From contig LGYU01000029.1 in NCBI GenBank assembly GCA_001302245.1, forward strand, positions 82,488-146,487: a DNA stretch of 64,000 nucleotides. Reading direction: 5' to 3'. Under the pieces are notes generated by a model, which did no database searches, was not told the DNA's origin, and saw only the letters and a program-made list of their open reading frames with translations. The position numbers were made by a program, and so were the translations under genes. Shown here in pieces: positions 27,638-35,512 of the stretch. This DNA comes from Chitinophagaceae bacterium PMP191F. Its GTDB lineage: Bacteria; Bacteroidota; Bacteroidia; Chitinophagales; Chitinophagaceae. Each line of letters opens with the position of its first letter. Within the stretch, counting starts at the first letter, position 1.

Positions 27638-29290
27638 TTAATTCCGCATTTTTTTCCATGCGTTTATCAGGCCATTGGTAGATGCGTCGTGGGTATTTAC
27701 CGGTTCATTGTTCTGCAATTCAGGCAATATTTTATTAGCCAGTTGTTTACTCAGTTCTACGCCCCATTGGTCAAAACTGAAGATATTCCAGATAACGCCC
27801 TGCACAAAGATCTTGTGTTCGTATAAGGCGATCAATTGACCCAATGTATACGGTGTGATCTGTTTAATCAGGATAGAGTTAGTGGGTTTATTGCCCGCAA
27901 ACTCTTTAAAAGGTACCAGATCGGCCACATCTTCAGGCTTTTTACCTGCTTTGGCAAACTCTGCCTCTACTTCTTCGGCAGTTTTACCATTCATCAGGGC
28001 TTCTGTCTGGGCAAAGAAGTTCGACAACAGTTTTGCATGATGGTCGCCTACCGGGTTATGACTGATAGCCGGGGCTATAAAATCGCAAGGGATCAGTACC
28101 GTTCCCTGGTGGATCAATTGGTAAAAGGCATGTTGCCCGTTGGTACCCGGTTCTCCCCAGATAACAGGGCCGGTACTGTATGAAACTGGTTTGCCTTTGC
28201 GATCCACGCTTTTACCGTTACTTTCCATATTCCCCTGCTGGAAATAGGCAGCAAAACGATGCATGTACTGGTCGTAGGGCAAAATAGCTTCCGTTTGTGA
28301 ACCAAAGAAATTAGTATACCAAAGACCGATCAGGGCCAGTATTACGGGTATATTCTTATCAAACTCTGTATTACGGAAATGCAGATCGGTAGCATGTGCA
28401 CCGCGCAGCAATTGCTCAAAATTGTCGTACCCAATGGTAAGCGCAATTGACAGACCGATAGCGCTCCATAAAGAATAACGGCCGCCTACCCAATCCCAGA
28501 ACTCAAACATATTGGCCTTGTCAATACCAAAGGCCGTTACTTCTTTTTCGTTGGTAGATAATGCCACAAAGTGTTTTGCCACCTGTGTTTCGTCCTGCGC
28601 GGCACGTAAAAACCATTCACGCGCGGTATGCGCATTGGTCATCGTTTCCTGTGTGGTAAAGGTTTTGGACGCAATCAGGAACAGTGTTTCTTCCGGCTTT
28701 ACCTTTTTGAGTGTTTCCACTATATGCGTAGCATCTACATTCGATACAAAGTAAACCTGTATATCACTGATCCAGTAAGGTTTCAATGCTTCTGTTACCA
28801 TATAAGGCCCCAGGTCACTGCCACCAATACCAATGTTTACAATATAGCGGATCTTTTTACCGGTATAACCTGTCCAGGCACCGCTGTGTACACGCTGGCA
28901 GAAGTCTTTCATCTGCTGCAATACTCTTTCTACTTCAGGCATTACATTGTTGCCACCGGAGTAAACTGGCTGGTCTGAGAAATTGCGCAAAGCTGTATGC
29001 AATACAGAACGGCCTTCGGTTTCATTAATGGCATTTCCGGTAAACATGGCTTCAATAGCATCTTTCAGCTTACATTCTTCTGCCAGCTCAAACAGTAACT
29101 GCAATGTTTTGGAGGTAATGCGGTTTTTGGAATAATCTACCAGGATATCTTCTAATTGTATAGAGAATTTTTCAAAACGTTCGGGATCTTTTTCAAACAA
29201 CTCACGCAGGTGGTGGCGTGATACTTTTTTATAGTGTTCTTCTAATTTTTCCCATGCTTCCGTACGATGAGGCTTAACTTTTGGTAACAT
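27638..29290 (-). CDS. pgi: Glucose-6-phosphate isomerase
   Basis: A 550-residue enzyme of the long bacterial/eukaryotic type, converting glucose-6-phosphate and fructose-6-phosphate in glycolysis and gluconeogenesis. Both family signatures are present: [16 protein letters not shown] and [18 protein letters not shown]. The sugar-phosphate-binding segment reads [10 protein letters not shown] and the catalytic Glu lies in [10 protein letters not shown]. It has its own promoter-like element upstream and follows the terminator of the channel gene. Confidence 0.97.
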   Translation of the reverse strand: MLPKVKPHRTEAWEKLEEHYKKVSRHHLRELFEKDPERFEKFSIQLEDILVDYSKNRITSKTLQLLFELAEECKLKDAIEAMFTGNAINETEGRSVLHTALRNFSDQPVYSGGNNVMPEVERVLQQMKDFCQRVHSGAWTGYTGKKIRYIVNIGIGGSDLGPYMVTEALKPYWISDIQVYFVSNVDATHIVETLKKVKPEETLFLIASKTFTTQETMTNAHTAREWFLRAAQDETQVAKHFVALSTNEKEVTAFGIDKANMFEFWDWVGGRYSLWSAIGLSIALTIGYDNFEQLLRGAHATDLHFRNTEFDKNIPVILALIGLWYTNFFGSQTEAILPYDQYMHRFAAYFQQGNMESNGKSVDRKGKPVSYSTGPVIWGEPGTNGQHAFYQLIHQGTVLIPCDFIAPAISHNPVGDHHAKLLSNFFAQTEALMNGKTAEEVEAEFAKAGKKPEDVADLVPFKEFAGNKPTNSILIKQITPYTLGQLIALYEHKIFVQGVIWNIFSFDQWGVELSKQLANKILPELQNNEPVNTHDASTNGLINAWKKMRN

Positions 29291-29310
29291 AGCTTGCGTG
29301 TTATGAATTT

Positions 29311-29318
29311 CAAAAATA
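29311..29318 (-). promoter_or_regulatory. Putative -7 promoter element of pgi
   Basis: On the minus strand TATTTTTG matches TAnnTTTG exactly and lies 20 bp before the pgi start codon. The -33 region is T-rich but lacks a clear TTTG. Confidence 0.45.
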
Positions 29319-29404
29319 ACGAATTACATAAAAAGCCAGTTGTTAAGAATGAGGTCATTTTTAATGAAATATCTTTCCTTACCATCTGTAAGCGGTAAAA
29401 CAAA

Positions 29405-29431
29405 AACGGCTCCTGGATAACAGGAGCCGTT
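29405..29431 (-). terminator. Rho-independent terminator of the mechanosensitive channel gene
   Basis: An 11-bp perfect stem (AACGGCTCCTG/CAGGAGCCGTT) with a 5-nt loop, followed on the minus strand by TTTGTTTT. It lies 8 bp after the channel stop codon. Confidence 0.95.
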
Positions 29432-29438
29432 GAAACGT

Positions 29439-31799
29439 TTATTTTACAAGGATCTGTTGTTCGCGTAGTTTGCCGTATACATGATACCGGACTTCGCTTT
29501 TTACCCAGTCGGCCTTGCTGACATTGGTACACCAGAAACCGATAGTAAACGTCATTTCATTTTCATTGACACTATCTATCAACACTACAGGTTTGGGATT
29601 TTTCAATACAAATGTAGTAGCAAGCGTAGCTTCGGTAATACATTCGATCACTTTATCCTTTTCTTCCGTGGTCTGCACTGTAAATGACAGTTCCAGCCGG
29701 CGTTGTTCGTTGGTCAGCGTCCAGTTGGTGATAGATTGAGACAGGATATCACCATTGGGAATAATGATCTCTGCACCATCTGCAGTAAGCAGGGTACTGG
29801 AACGGATGCCTATTTCTTTTACCCGGCCACTATGTCCTTTGATCTCTACAGAATCACCTATCTGCAATGGCCTGTCAAATGCCAGGATAATGCCGGATAC
29901 AAAGTTGTTTACGATATTCTGTAAACCCATACCAATACCAACACCCAAAGCTCCCAGTACAATCGTGATCTTGTCAATGGGTAACCCGGATGCAGCTACT
30001 GCCAGCAGGTAGCCAGAGCACAATACAATCAAACGGGTAATGAGCAGTTTGGAACGGCTGTTCTTGTTGATCTCATCATCATTGCCGGTATCGCCAAAAA
30101 AGTAGCTTACATAGCGTTGTAACAGGTGCGCCAGCCATACTATTACCAGGAATAATACAATGCTGCCCAGTGAAAAATTAGCACTGCCGATATGTATGGG
30201 GGCAGTGAAGATTATATTAACCCCTGTTCTCAGCATGGCATACATATTCAGATTGGCAGAGAACATAACGCCCCAGAGCAACAGGATAATGATCTGCAAT
30301 GGCCTTTGCAGGCTTTGGGTAACGGCAGTATGATCAAATGTTGTTTTTAAACCATACCGTACACGGCTTTTCAGCAATTGTAACAACAATAATTCATGTA
30401 TCACCTGTTTAAATACGGCCAAAGCCACTGCCTGTGTAATGGCAATAATGGCCGTATTGGTAAATCCCTGCGCAATGGATACCCGGCCATACAGGTTGCA
30501 CAGGATAGCCAGTACATTCAATACAATATGTATCATGCAAACGATCCTGATGAACCGTTGCAGATAGGTAAACTGTTTTACCTGTCGCATCAGCAGCAGG
30601 CAGGATGCTATAGACAACAGGTTGATACCAATGAGCATATAACGCTGTGCTGTATTAAAATGGAAAGTATCCATAATAGCAATGCACAATAGCAGTGCAA
30701 TGAACAATAACCACGGCGTTCGCAGCGCTTTTTTAGGCCCCGGTGGCAATGCTGCCAGCACTGAAATGGTAATGATCAGCTGAACCAGTTCAAAATAACT
30801 CCAGGGCGCATAGATGTCAAAAAAAGGGGCCAGGCAAAAGATGAAAATCAGCAGCGCTGCAATACGATGCCTGTACAGGTAAGTGAAATAATTACTGTAA
30901 ATACCTGTTGCATCCGGCAACACTGCCAGTGCTTTAAAATTCTTTCTGACCCACCAGAATAAGAACAGGAATATAAAAAGCGGCAGCCAGAACGTACCGC
31001 CTGCATTAACGCTCATATAGTAATTGAGCACCTTTTTTATGTTGGCAGAATTTGCTTTTACGGCTGCAGCGGTATTCTTGCTGGCTGTAGAATCCGGTTG
31101 CCACAGGTCATTATAATCTCCCTTCAGTTCCTCTATACTATTCTGTCGTATTTTATCATCAATGGTACTCAGCATTTCGCCAATACCAATGGCTTTCATG
31201 GCAAATGATGCACTCCAGTTATTCAGCGTATCCAGGCTGGCATTTAACTGTGAATCTGCCTGCGCCCATTTTGTTTGCAGTGATTTTAACCGCGAGCGTT
31301 TGGCCAGCGTATCCTGCATGGTAATACGGATCAGTTGTTTCAGTACAGAATCGCGGGTAACGGCATACAGGCTACGCTTGGCCTGCTCCAGCCTGGCAAT
31401 TTCTTTACTGAGCGCCTGGCGATTGTTTTCATTATTGTCGTGAAAATCGCCCAGCATACGTTTGTACAACTGCAGATTGCGAAGGTTGGTCTTACTGCCG
31501 CCTTCCAGCATTTTGTGCAGTACGGAAAGTATTTCACGGTTTTTATCAGCTTCCTGTTTCAACAGAAAAAAGCCATGACCTATTTCAGCCTGGTTCTGTA
31601 CCGTGTTAATGGTCTGGTATGCTCTTTCTACACTGGATATATAGTCGCTGCGGGTTAGCTGCGTGGTATCTGACAATATAAAAAAAGAAGTATCATTTGC
31701 CGGATGTTTATCCTGTGCCCTGGCACTACCGGAGGTGATAACGAATATTACAACAAACAAAACCGGTAATCGGTATAAAGAGGTAACAAAGGTTTTCAT
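29439..31799 (-). CDS. Large MscS-family mechanosensitive ion channel
   Basis: A 786-residue protein with a signal peptide (ITSGSARA), a periplasmic helical and coiled-coil domain (about 30-240), about eleven transmembrane helices (about 260-630) and a C-terminal MscS pore/beta domain. The pore helix and beta segment read ALGVGIGMGLQNIVNNFVSGIILAF, followed by RPLQIGDSVEIKGHSGRVKEIGIRSS. The architecture resembles MscK/MscM-like channels, which open under hypo-osmotic shock and release solutes. It is a stand-alone gene with its own terminator. Confidence 0.93.
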   Translation of the reverse strand: MKTFVTSLYRLPVLFVVIFVITSGSARAQDKHPANDTSFFILSDTTQLTRSDYISSVERAYQTINTVQNQAEIGHGFFLLKQEADKNREILSVLHKMLEGGSKTNLRNLQLYKRMLGDFHDNNENNRQALSKEIARLEQAKRSLYAVTRDSVLKQLIRITMQDTLAKRSRLKSLQTKWAQADSQLNASLDTLNNWSASFAMKAIGIGEMLSTIDDKIRQNSIEELKGDYNDLWQPDSTASKNTAAAVKANSANIKKVLNYYMSVNAGGTFWLPLFIFLFLFWWVRKNFKALAVLPDATGIYSNYFTYLYRHRIAALLIFIFCLAPFFDIYAPWSYFELVQLIITISVLAALPPGPKKALRTPWLLFIALLLCIAIMDTFHFNTAQRYMLIGINLLSIASCLLLMRQVKQFTYLQRFIRIVCMIHIVLNVLAILCNLYGRVSIAQGFTNTAIIAITQAVALAVFKQVIHELLLLQLLKSRVRYGLKTTFDHTAVTQSLQRPLQIIILLLWGVMFSANLNMYAMLRTGVNIIFTAPIHIGSANFSLGSIVLFLVIVWLAHLLQRYVSYFFGDTGNDDEINKNSRSKLLITRLIVLCSGYLLAVAASGLPIDKITIVLGALGVGIGMGLQNIVNNFVSGIILAFDRPLQIGDSVEIKGHSGRVKEIGIRSSTLLTADGAEIIIPNGDILSQSITNWTLTNEQRRLELSFTVQTTEEKDKVIECITEATLATTFVLKNPKPVVLIDSVNENEMTFTIGFWCTNVSKADWVKSEVRYHVYGKLREQQILVK

Positions 31800-31915
31800 G
31801 CATTGCGATTTTGTAACGGGCAGCCAAAATATTGCACAGGTACATGTAAGCTGCCCTTTTTATAGCAAATACCTGTTGGCATATACAAAATAAAGCAAAC
31901 GGTATAAAATAAAGA

Positions 31916-31936
31916 AACCGGGCGTATTGCCCGGTT
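31916..31936 (-). terminator. Rho-independent terminator of the threonine aldolase gene
   Basis: Perfect stem AACCGGGC/GCCCGGTT with loop GTATT, followed on the minus strand by a T-rich stretch, 36 bp after the stop codon. Confidence 0.85.
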
Positions 31937-31972
31937 AAAAAGATATTATCGATAGTTTCTCTTTATTACAGA

Positions 31973-32992
31973 TTATAATTTTTCAATCACTGCAATTACC
32001 TGTTGTACCATCTCAGTAGTAATATCCAGGTGTAGTACCATACGGATCTGGGTAGGAGAGAACGGTATGGCCAGTATGCCATGTTCTTTCAGTTTAGCAG
32101 TAATGGCGGCCGGCTGAAAAGGAGCTCTTGTTTCAAAAATGATGATATTGGTTTCTACAGGTAACACTGCAGCCGTAAATTCCTTTTGGCCCAACGCTGC
32201 AGCAATATCCCGGGCATGCTGGTGATCTTCCGCCAGCCTACTGACATGATGATGCAGTGCATAAATACCAGATGCAGCCATAATACCTGCCTGCCGCATA
32301 CCGCCGCCAAACACCTTACGCACACGGCGCGACCTCTTAATAAAATCAGCAGATCCCAGCAGGATGCTGCCAATGGGACAACCCAACCCTTTATTGAGAC
32401 AAATGGAAATAGTATGGAACAGTTCGCCATATTTTACCGGTGATTCATTATTGGCCACCATCGCGTTGAAAAGACGTGCCCCGTCAAGATGCAATTTCAG
32501 GCCACGTTCATCGCATACATTCCTGATCTTACTGATCTCGTGCAGGTTATAGCAGCTACCGCCACCTCTGTTGGAAGTATTCTCAACACAAACCAACGAT
32601 GTATGGGCTTTATGAACATCTTCCGGGTTATTAATAGCTGCCGCTACCTGTTCGGCGGTAAAGCGCCCGCGGTCGCCATGCAGCAGGTGTACCTGTGCAC
32701 CGGAATTGAATGCAATGCCACCACCTTCAAACTGGTACACGTGGGCCGAAAAATCGCAGATCACCTCATCACCGGGTTGCGTATGCACCTTGATGGCAAT
32801 CTGGTTCGACATGGTGCCGGAAGGGCAGTACAGGGCAGCCTCTTTACCAAACATGGTAGCGGCCATGGCTTCCAATTCATTTACGGTAGGGTCTTCGCCA
32901 AAAACATCATCTCCTGTGGGAGCCTGCATCATGGCCTGCAGCATGGTCGGTGTGGGACGGGTTACTGTATCGGAGCGTAAATCGATGAGCAT
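31973..32992 (-). CDS. ltaE: Low-specificity L-threonine aldolase
   Basis: A 339-residue fold-type I PLP enzyme that cleaves L-threonine or L-allo-threonine to glycine and acetaldehyde. The N-terminus [15 protein letters not shown] is characteristic. PLP-binding features are [10 protein letters not shown] and the Schiff-base Lys in [14 protein letters not shown]. The length is normal. The gene is monocistronic, with a terminator downstream and a 383-bp spacer upstream. Confidence 0.95.
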   Translation of the reverse strand: MLIDLRSDTVTRPTPTMLQAMMQAPTGDDVFGEDPTVNELEAMAATMFGKEAALYCPSGTMSNQIAIKVHTQPGDEVICDFSAHVYQFEGGGIAFNSGAQVHLLHGDRGRFTAEQVAAAINNPEDVHKAHTSLVCVENTSNRGGGSCYNLHEISKIRNVCDERGLKLHLDGARLFNAMVANNESPVKYGELFHTISICLNKGLGCPIGSILLGSADFIKRSRRVRKVFGGGMRQAGIMAASGIYALHHHVSRLAEDHQHARDIAAALGQKEFTAAVLPVETNIIIFETRAPFQPAAITAKLKEHGILAIPFSPTQIRMVLHLDITTEMVQQVIAVIEKL

Positions 32993-33375
32993 AATTGATA
33001 AGTATGGGGCACTAAATTAAGGAATGTGCTGATGTGCTATGCCCGGAATATTGAATACGGGAGGTAAGCAGTGATGAAAGGCAGCCTCCGTTTGTTTGAC
33101 AAAAAGCAAATCAGCCGGTGCCTGAGACGCCCTTTTGCAGCATTTCCGGCGGTTTAAAAAATATTTTAACGTGATTTTAAACCTGGCGCAACAAACAGCT
33201 TCCAATACTCAATAAATAATACAAACTGCCCGGTTATACAGTCTGTTTCCGGAACAGACAGGTTAACCGGAAACACCAGGGAAAATTCATCGTGCATTCC
33301 CTTGTACACATAACCTGGTAACAGCATTCCCCTTTATCAAAATAATAATTCGTAAACCTGATTAAAAGTACAATT
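32993..33375. other. Intergenic spacer between ltaE and the lipoprotein gene
   Basis: A divergent 383-bp region without a supported gene. It contains an operator-like inverted repeat GTCTGTT-N5-AACAGAC at 33241-33259 and the palindrome GGTTAACC at 33261-33268. No TAnnTTTG element was recognised. Confidence 0.5.
33241..33259. promoter_or_regulatory. Operator-like inverted repeat upstream of the lipoprotein gene
   Basis: Seven-base arms GTCTGTT and AACAGAC around TCCGG, 117 bp before the start codon. A similar sequence occurs at 48551-48569. No regulator can be assigned, and such repeats can arise by chance. Confidence 0.3.
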
Positions 33376-34251
33376 ATGAAATATTCATTTCGTCATGGGA
33401 TCATTATGTCCGCACTGGTTACTGTATTTGCATTCAGTGCCTGTAAAAAGGACAACAGTTCACAATCTGACACGCAGAACGATGCCATAACTGCCAGCCA
33501 GGAAACAGCTGAAGCAGAAGGCGAATATGATGATGCTACAGAGATCGGGCTATCTGCCGGCGCCGGCCTGGATGCCGGAGCTACCGGACGTGTGGATGGC
33601 AGTTCTAATGAAAGAGTTTACCTGTTTGCCGATCTGCAGTTCAAGATCGGTTTAAACACAATCGTCACCGTTACACCCGCTGATTCTACTTTTCCGAAAA
33701 CAGTGACCATTGATTACGGCGCCGGTACTATCTGTCGCGATGGCCGTTTCAGAAAAGGCGTGGTTGTACTTACATTCTCTGCTCCATTCCGTACCACAGG
33801 CGCCACTGTAACCATCACTTTCAAAGATTATTATTCCAACAGGTTGCATATTGAAGGTACCAAAACCATTGTTAATCTCAGCAGCGGTGGCGTACTGAAA
33901 TATTCTGTAGATGTAAAAGACGGTAAAGTGTCATGGCCCAATGGCAGATCATTCACTGTTACCGGTACCAAGGTGGTAACACAGGTAGCGGGTAGCGGTA
34001 CAGCAACTGTACGCGATGATGCTTATTCAGTAGAAGGCTCTGCTACTATTGTATATGCCAATGGCACCACTGTTACCAGAAGCACAGTAACCCCGTTGAT
34101 CAAAGCAGTATCCTGCAACTGGATAGGACAGGGTATATTAAAGATCACCGTCAACAACACCACTGTTACGATTGATTTTGGTGATGGCACCTGCGATAAC
34201 AAGGCTATATTGAAATGGAACAGCGGACAGAAAGAGATCACATTGCCGTAA
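33376..34251 (+). CDS. Exported lipoprotein of unknown function
   Basis: A 291-residue protein with a lipobox (AFSACKK, acylated Cys about 23). An acidic, Gly/Ala-rich linker (about 25-75: EAEGEYDDATEIGLSAGAGLD) is followed by beta-rich sequence with Thr/Val strands (TVTITFKDYYSNRLHIEGTKTI). The segment TVTIDYGAGTICRDGRFRKGVV is repeated in form near the C-terminus (TVTIDFGDGTCDNKAI), suggesting two related beta modules. Similar proteins are common lipoproteins in Bacteroidota, but no activity is known to me. A strong terminator follows. Confidence 0.85.
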   Translation: MKYSFRHGIIMSALVTVFAFSACKKDNSSQSDTQNDAITASQETAEAEGEYDDATEIGLSAGAGLDAGATGRVDGSSNERVYLFADLQFKIGLNTIVTVTPADSTFPKTVTIDYGAGTICRDGRFRKGVVVLTFSAPFRTTGATVTITFKDYYSNRLHIEGTKTIVNLSSGGVLKYSVDVKDGKVSWPNGRSFTVTGTKVVTQVAGSGTATVRDDAYSVEGSATIVYANGTTVTRSTVTPLIKAVSCNWIGQGILKITVNNTTVTIDFGDGTCDNKAILKWNSGQKEITLP

Positions 34252-34294
34252 GAAAGAGACAAACAGAAAATAGTTATAGTTGGAGTTTATAAGC

Positions 34295-34324
34295 AAGCTA
34301 TGGGTTGTGCGCAACCTATAGCTT
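34295..34324 (+). terminator. Rho-independent terminator of the lipoprotein gene
   Basis: A 13-bp stem with one mismatch (AAGCTATGGGTTG/CAACCTATAGCTT), a short loop and a following T-run, about 45 bp after the stop codon. Confidence 0.85.
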
Positions 34325-34326
34325 TT

Positions 34327-34800
34327 TTACTTTACGGGGCGCTCCCATACACTGTAGCAGATCTTTTTGCGCAGCAACACAATACATCCTGCTGCCGGAA
34401 GTAAGGTGGCCGGAAAAAAGGCTGCAAGCCCCAGCGGAGCAATGATCACAAGGAACAGTAATGCCAGTACACAAGCCATATTAAAAACCGTATTTTTCAG
34501 TAACAACCCAACACTAACAAACAATTGCACAACAGCAATGATAATACCCGCAGCAGGAAGATGAGCAATAAAAGGCTGTACAATGTAATGACCATACCAG
34601 GGGAAGAGTACAAAATCATTGTATTGATGGTAAATACCAGGATGCTGCGTAACCTGCACCCAGGTAATACAGGCTGTAATGAAAAGCAATAAAGACAGCA
34701 CAACACGACCGGCTAATGGCAGAATGATCATCAGGCACAGCATAAAAAATGCAATGATAATAGCGATGCCATTGAATTGTGTATAGAACTCAGCAGACAT
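34327..34800 (-). CDS. Small integral membrane protein of unknown function
   Basis: About 157 residues from ATG 34798-34800 (MSAEFYTQFNGIAIIIAF); an in-frame TTG adds three residues. It is highly hydrophobic, with four to five predicted helices (about 10-30, 35-50, 80-105, 110-150). There is no catalytic motif and no signal peptide cleavage site. Its layout recalls DoxX-like small membrane proteins, but the sequence is not close enough to name. It is convergent with the lipoprotein gene. Confidence 0.7.
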   Translation of the reverse strand: MSAEFYTQFNGIAIIIAFFMLCLMIILPLAGRVVLSLLLFITACITWVQVTQHPGIYHQYNDFVLFPWYGHYIVQPFIAHLPAAGIIIAVVQLFVSVGLLLKNTVFNMACVLALLFLVIIAPLGLAAFFPATLLPAAGCIVLLRKKICYSVWERPVK

Positions 34801-34950
34801 GAAATTCAATTTCAGATAAGGTTTGCAACTGCAATACTAATGTAGCACAGTTACCGGATAATGTGCTGTATTGATTTTTAACGTGCTTTTAATCATACCC
34901 GGGATAAGAAACTTAAAAGCAACTTCACAAAAACAGGTATGTAGAAGTAA

Positions 34951-34958
34951 TACCTTTG
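34951..34958 (+). promoter_or_regulatory. Putative -7 promoter element of the P-loop protein gene
   Basis: TACCTTTG matches TAnnTTTG exactly and ends only 6 bp before the ATG at 34965. Transcription would then start at or next to the start codon, implying a leaderless mRNA. Confidence 0.45.
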
Positions 34959-34964
34959 ACAGGT

Positions 34965-35507
34965 ATGAAGTTACTCATTATGGGTGCATCAGGTGCCGGT
35001 TCTACAACCCTGGGCAAAGCATTATCTGAACGTTTGCACATCCCTTATTTTGATACAGATCAATATTTCTGGTTACCATCCGAACCGCCATTTACGGTTC
35101 GTCGTTTACCGGAAGAAAGAAATGCTTTACTGCAGGCAGACCTGGATGCCGCAGGGCATGGTATAGTAGGCGGTTCGCTGATCAACTGGAGCAAATACTG
35201 GGCATCGGCCTTTGATTACATTGTATTCCTGTATCTGCCCAATCACATCAGGATGGAAAGACTGCAGCAACGCGAGTTTGAACGCTATGGCACTGTGATC
35301 CTCAATGATCCTGAACGCAAAAAACAGCATGCGGCTTTCCTGGAATGGGCCAATGGTTATGATGATAATACCACACATGGCAGAACACTGGCGGCACAGG
35401 AAAAATGGCTGCAACAGGTAAGTTGCCCGGTAATAGAGATCAGGGGAAATTATGCGCTCAGCGAAAAAATAACCATGGTATTGCAGACCATTACTGCCGG
35501 CAATTGA
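34965..35507 (+). CDS. P-loop small-molecule kinase-like protein with atypical Walker A
   Basis: 180 residues from ATG 34965; a TTG nine bases earlier lies within the promoter element. The N-terminus MKLLIMGASGAGSTTLGKAL is an adenylate/shikimate-kinase-like P-loop, but position 13, normally the Walker A lysine, is Ser. Later motifs are LHIPYFDTDQYFW (acidic residues after strand 2), FDYIVFLYLPNHIRMERLQQRE and a lid-like RKKQHAAFLEWANGYDD. Length fits nucleotide/nucleoside kinases. Proteins with GASGxGxTTLG and no lysine are, to my knowledge, a recurring family without a defined substrate. Confidence 0.8.
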   Translation: MKLLIMGASGAGSTTLGKALSERLHIPYFDTDQYFWLPSEPPFTVRRLPEERNALLQADLDAAGHGIVGGSLINWSKYWASAFDYIVFLYLPNHIRMERLQQREFERYGTVILNDPERKKQHAAFLEWANGYDDNTTHGRTLAAQEKWLQQVSCPVIEIRGNYALSEKITMVLQTITAGN

Positions 35508-35512
35508 TTCGC

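Noticed and set aside
31818..31856. GGGCAGC/GCTGCCC inverted repeat upstream of the mechanosensitive channel gene as a riboswitch
   Set aside because: Only a single 7-bp stem with a 25-nt loop is seen and no known riboswitch core; it may be a simple leader hairpin.
33163..34892. TTTTAACGTG[A/C]TTTTAA occurring near 33163 and near 34873 in two spacers
   Set aside because: A single-mismatch 17-mer pair in AT-rich spacers is expected by chance in a 64-kb window, and no link between the adjacent genes was found.
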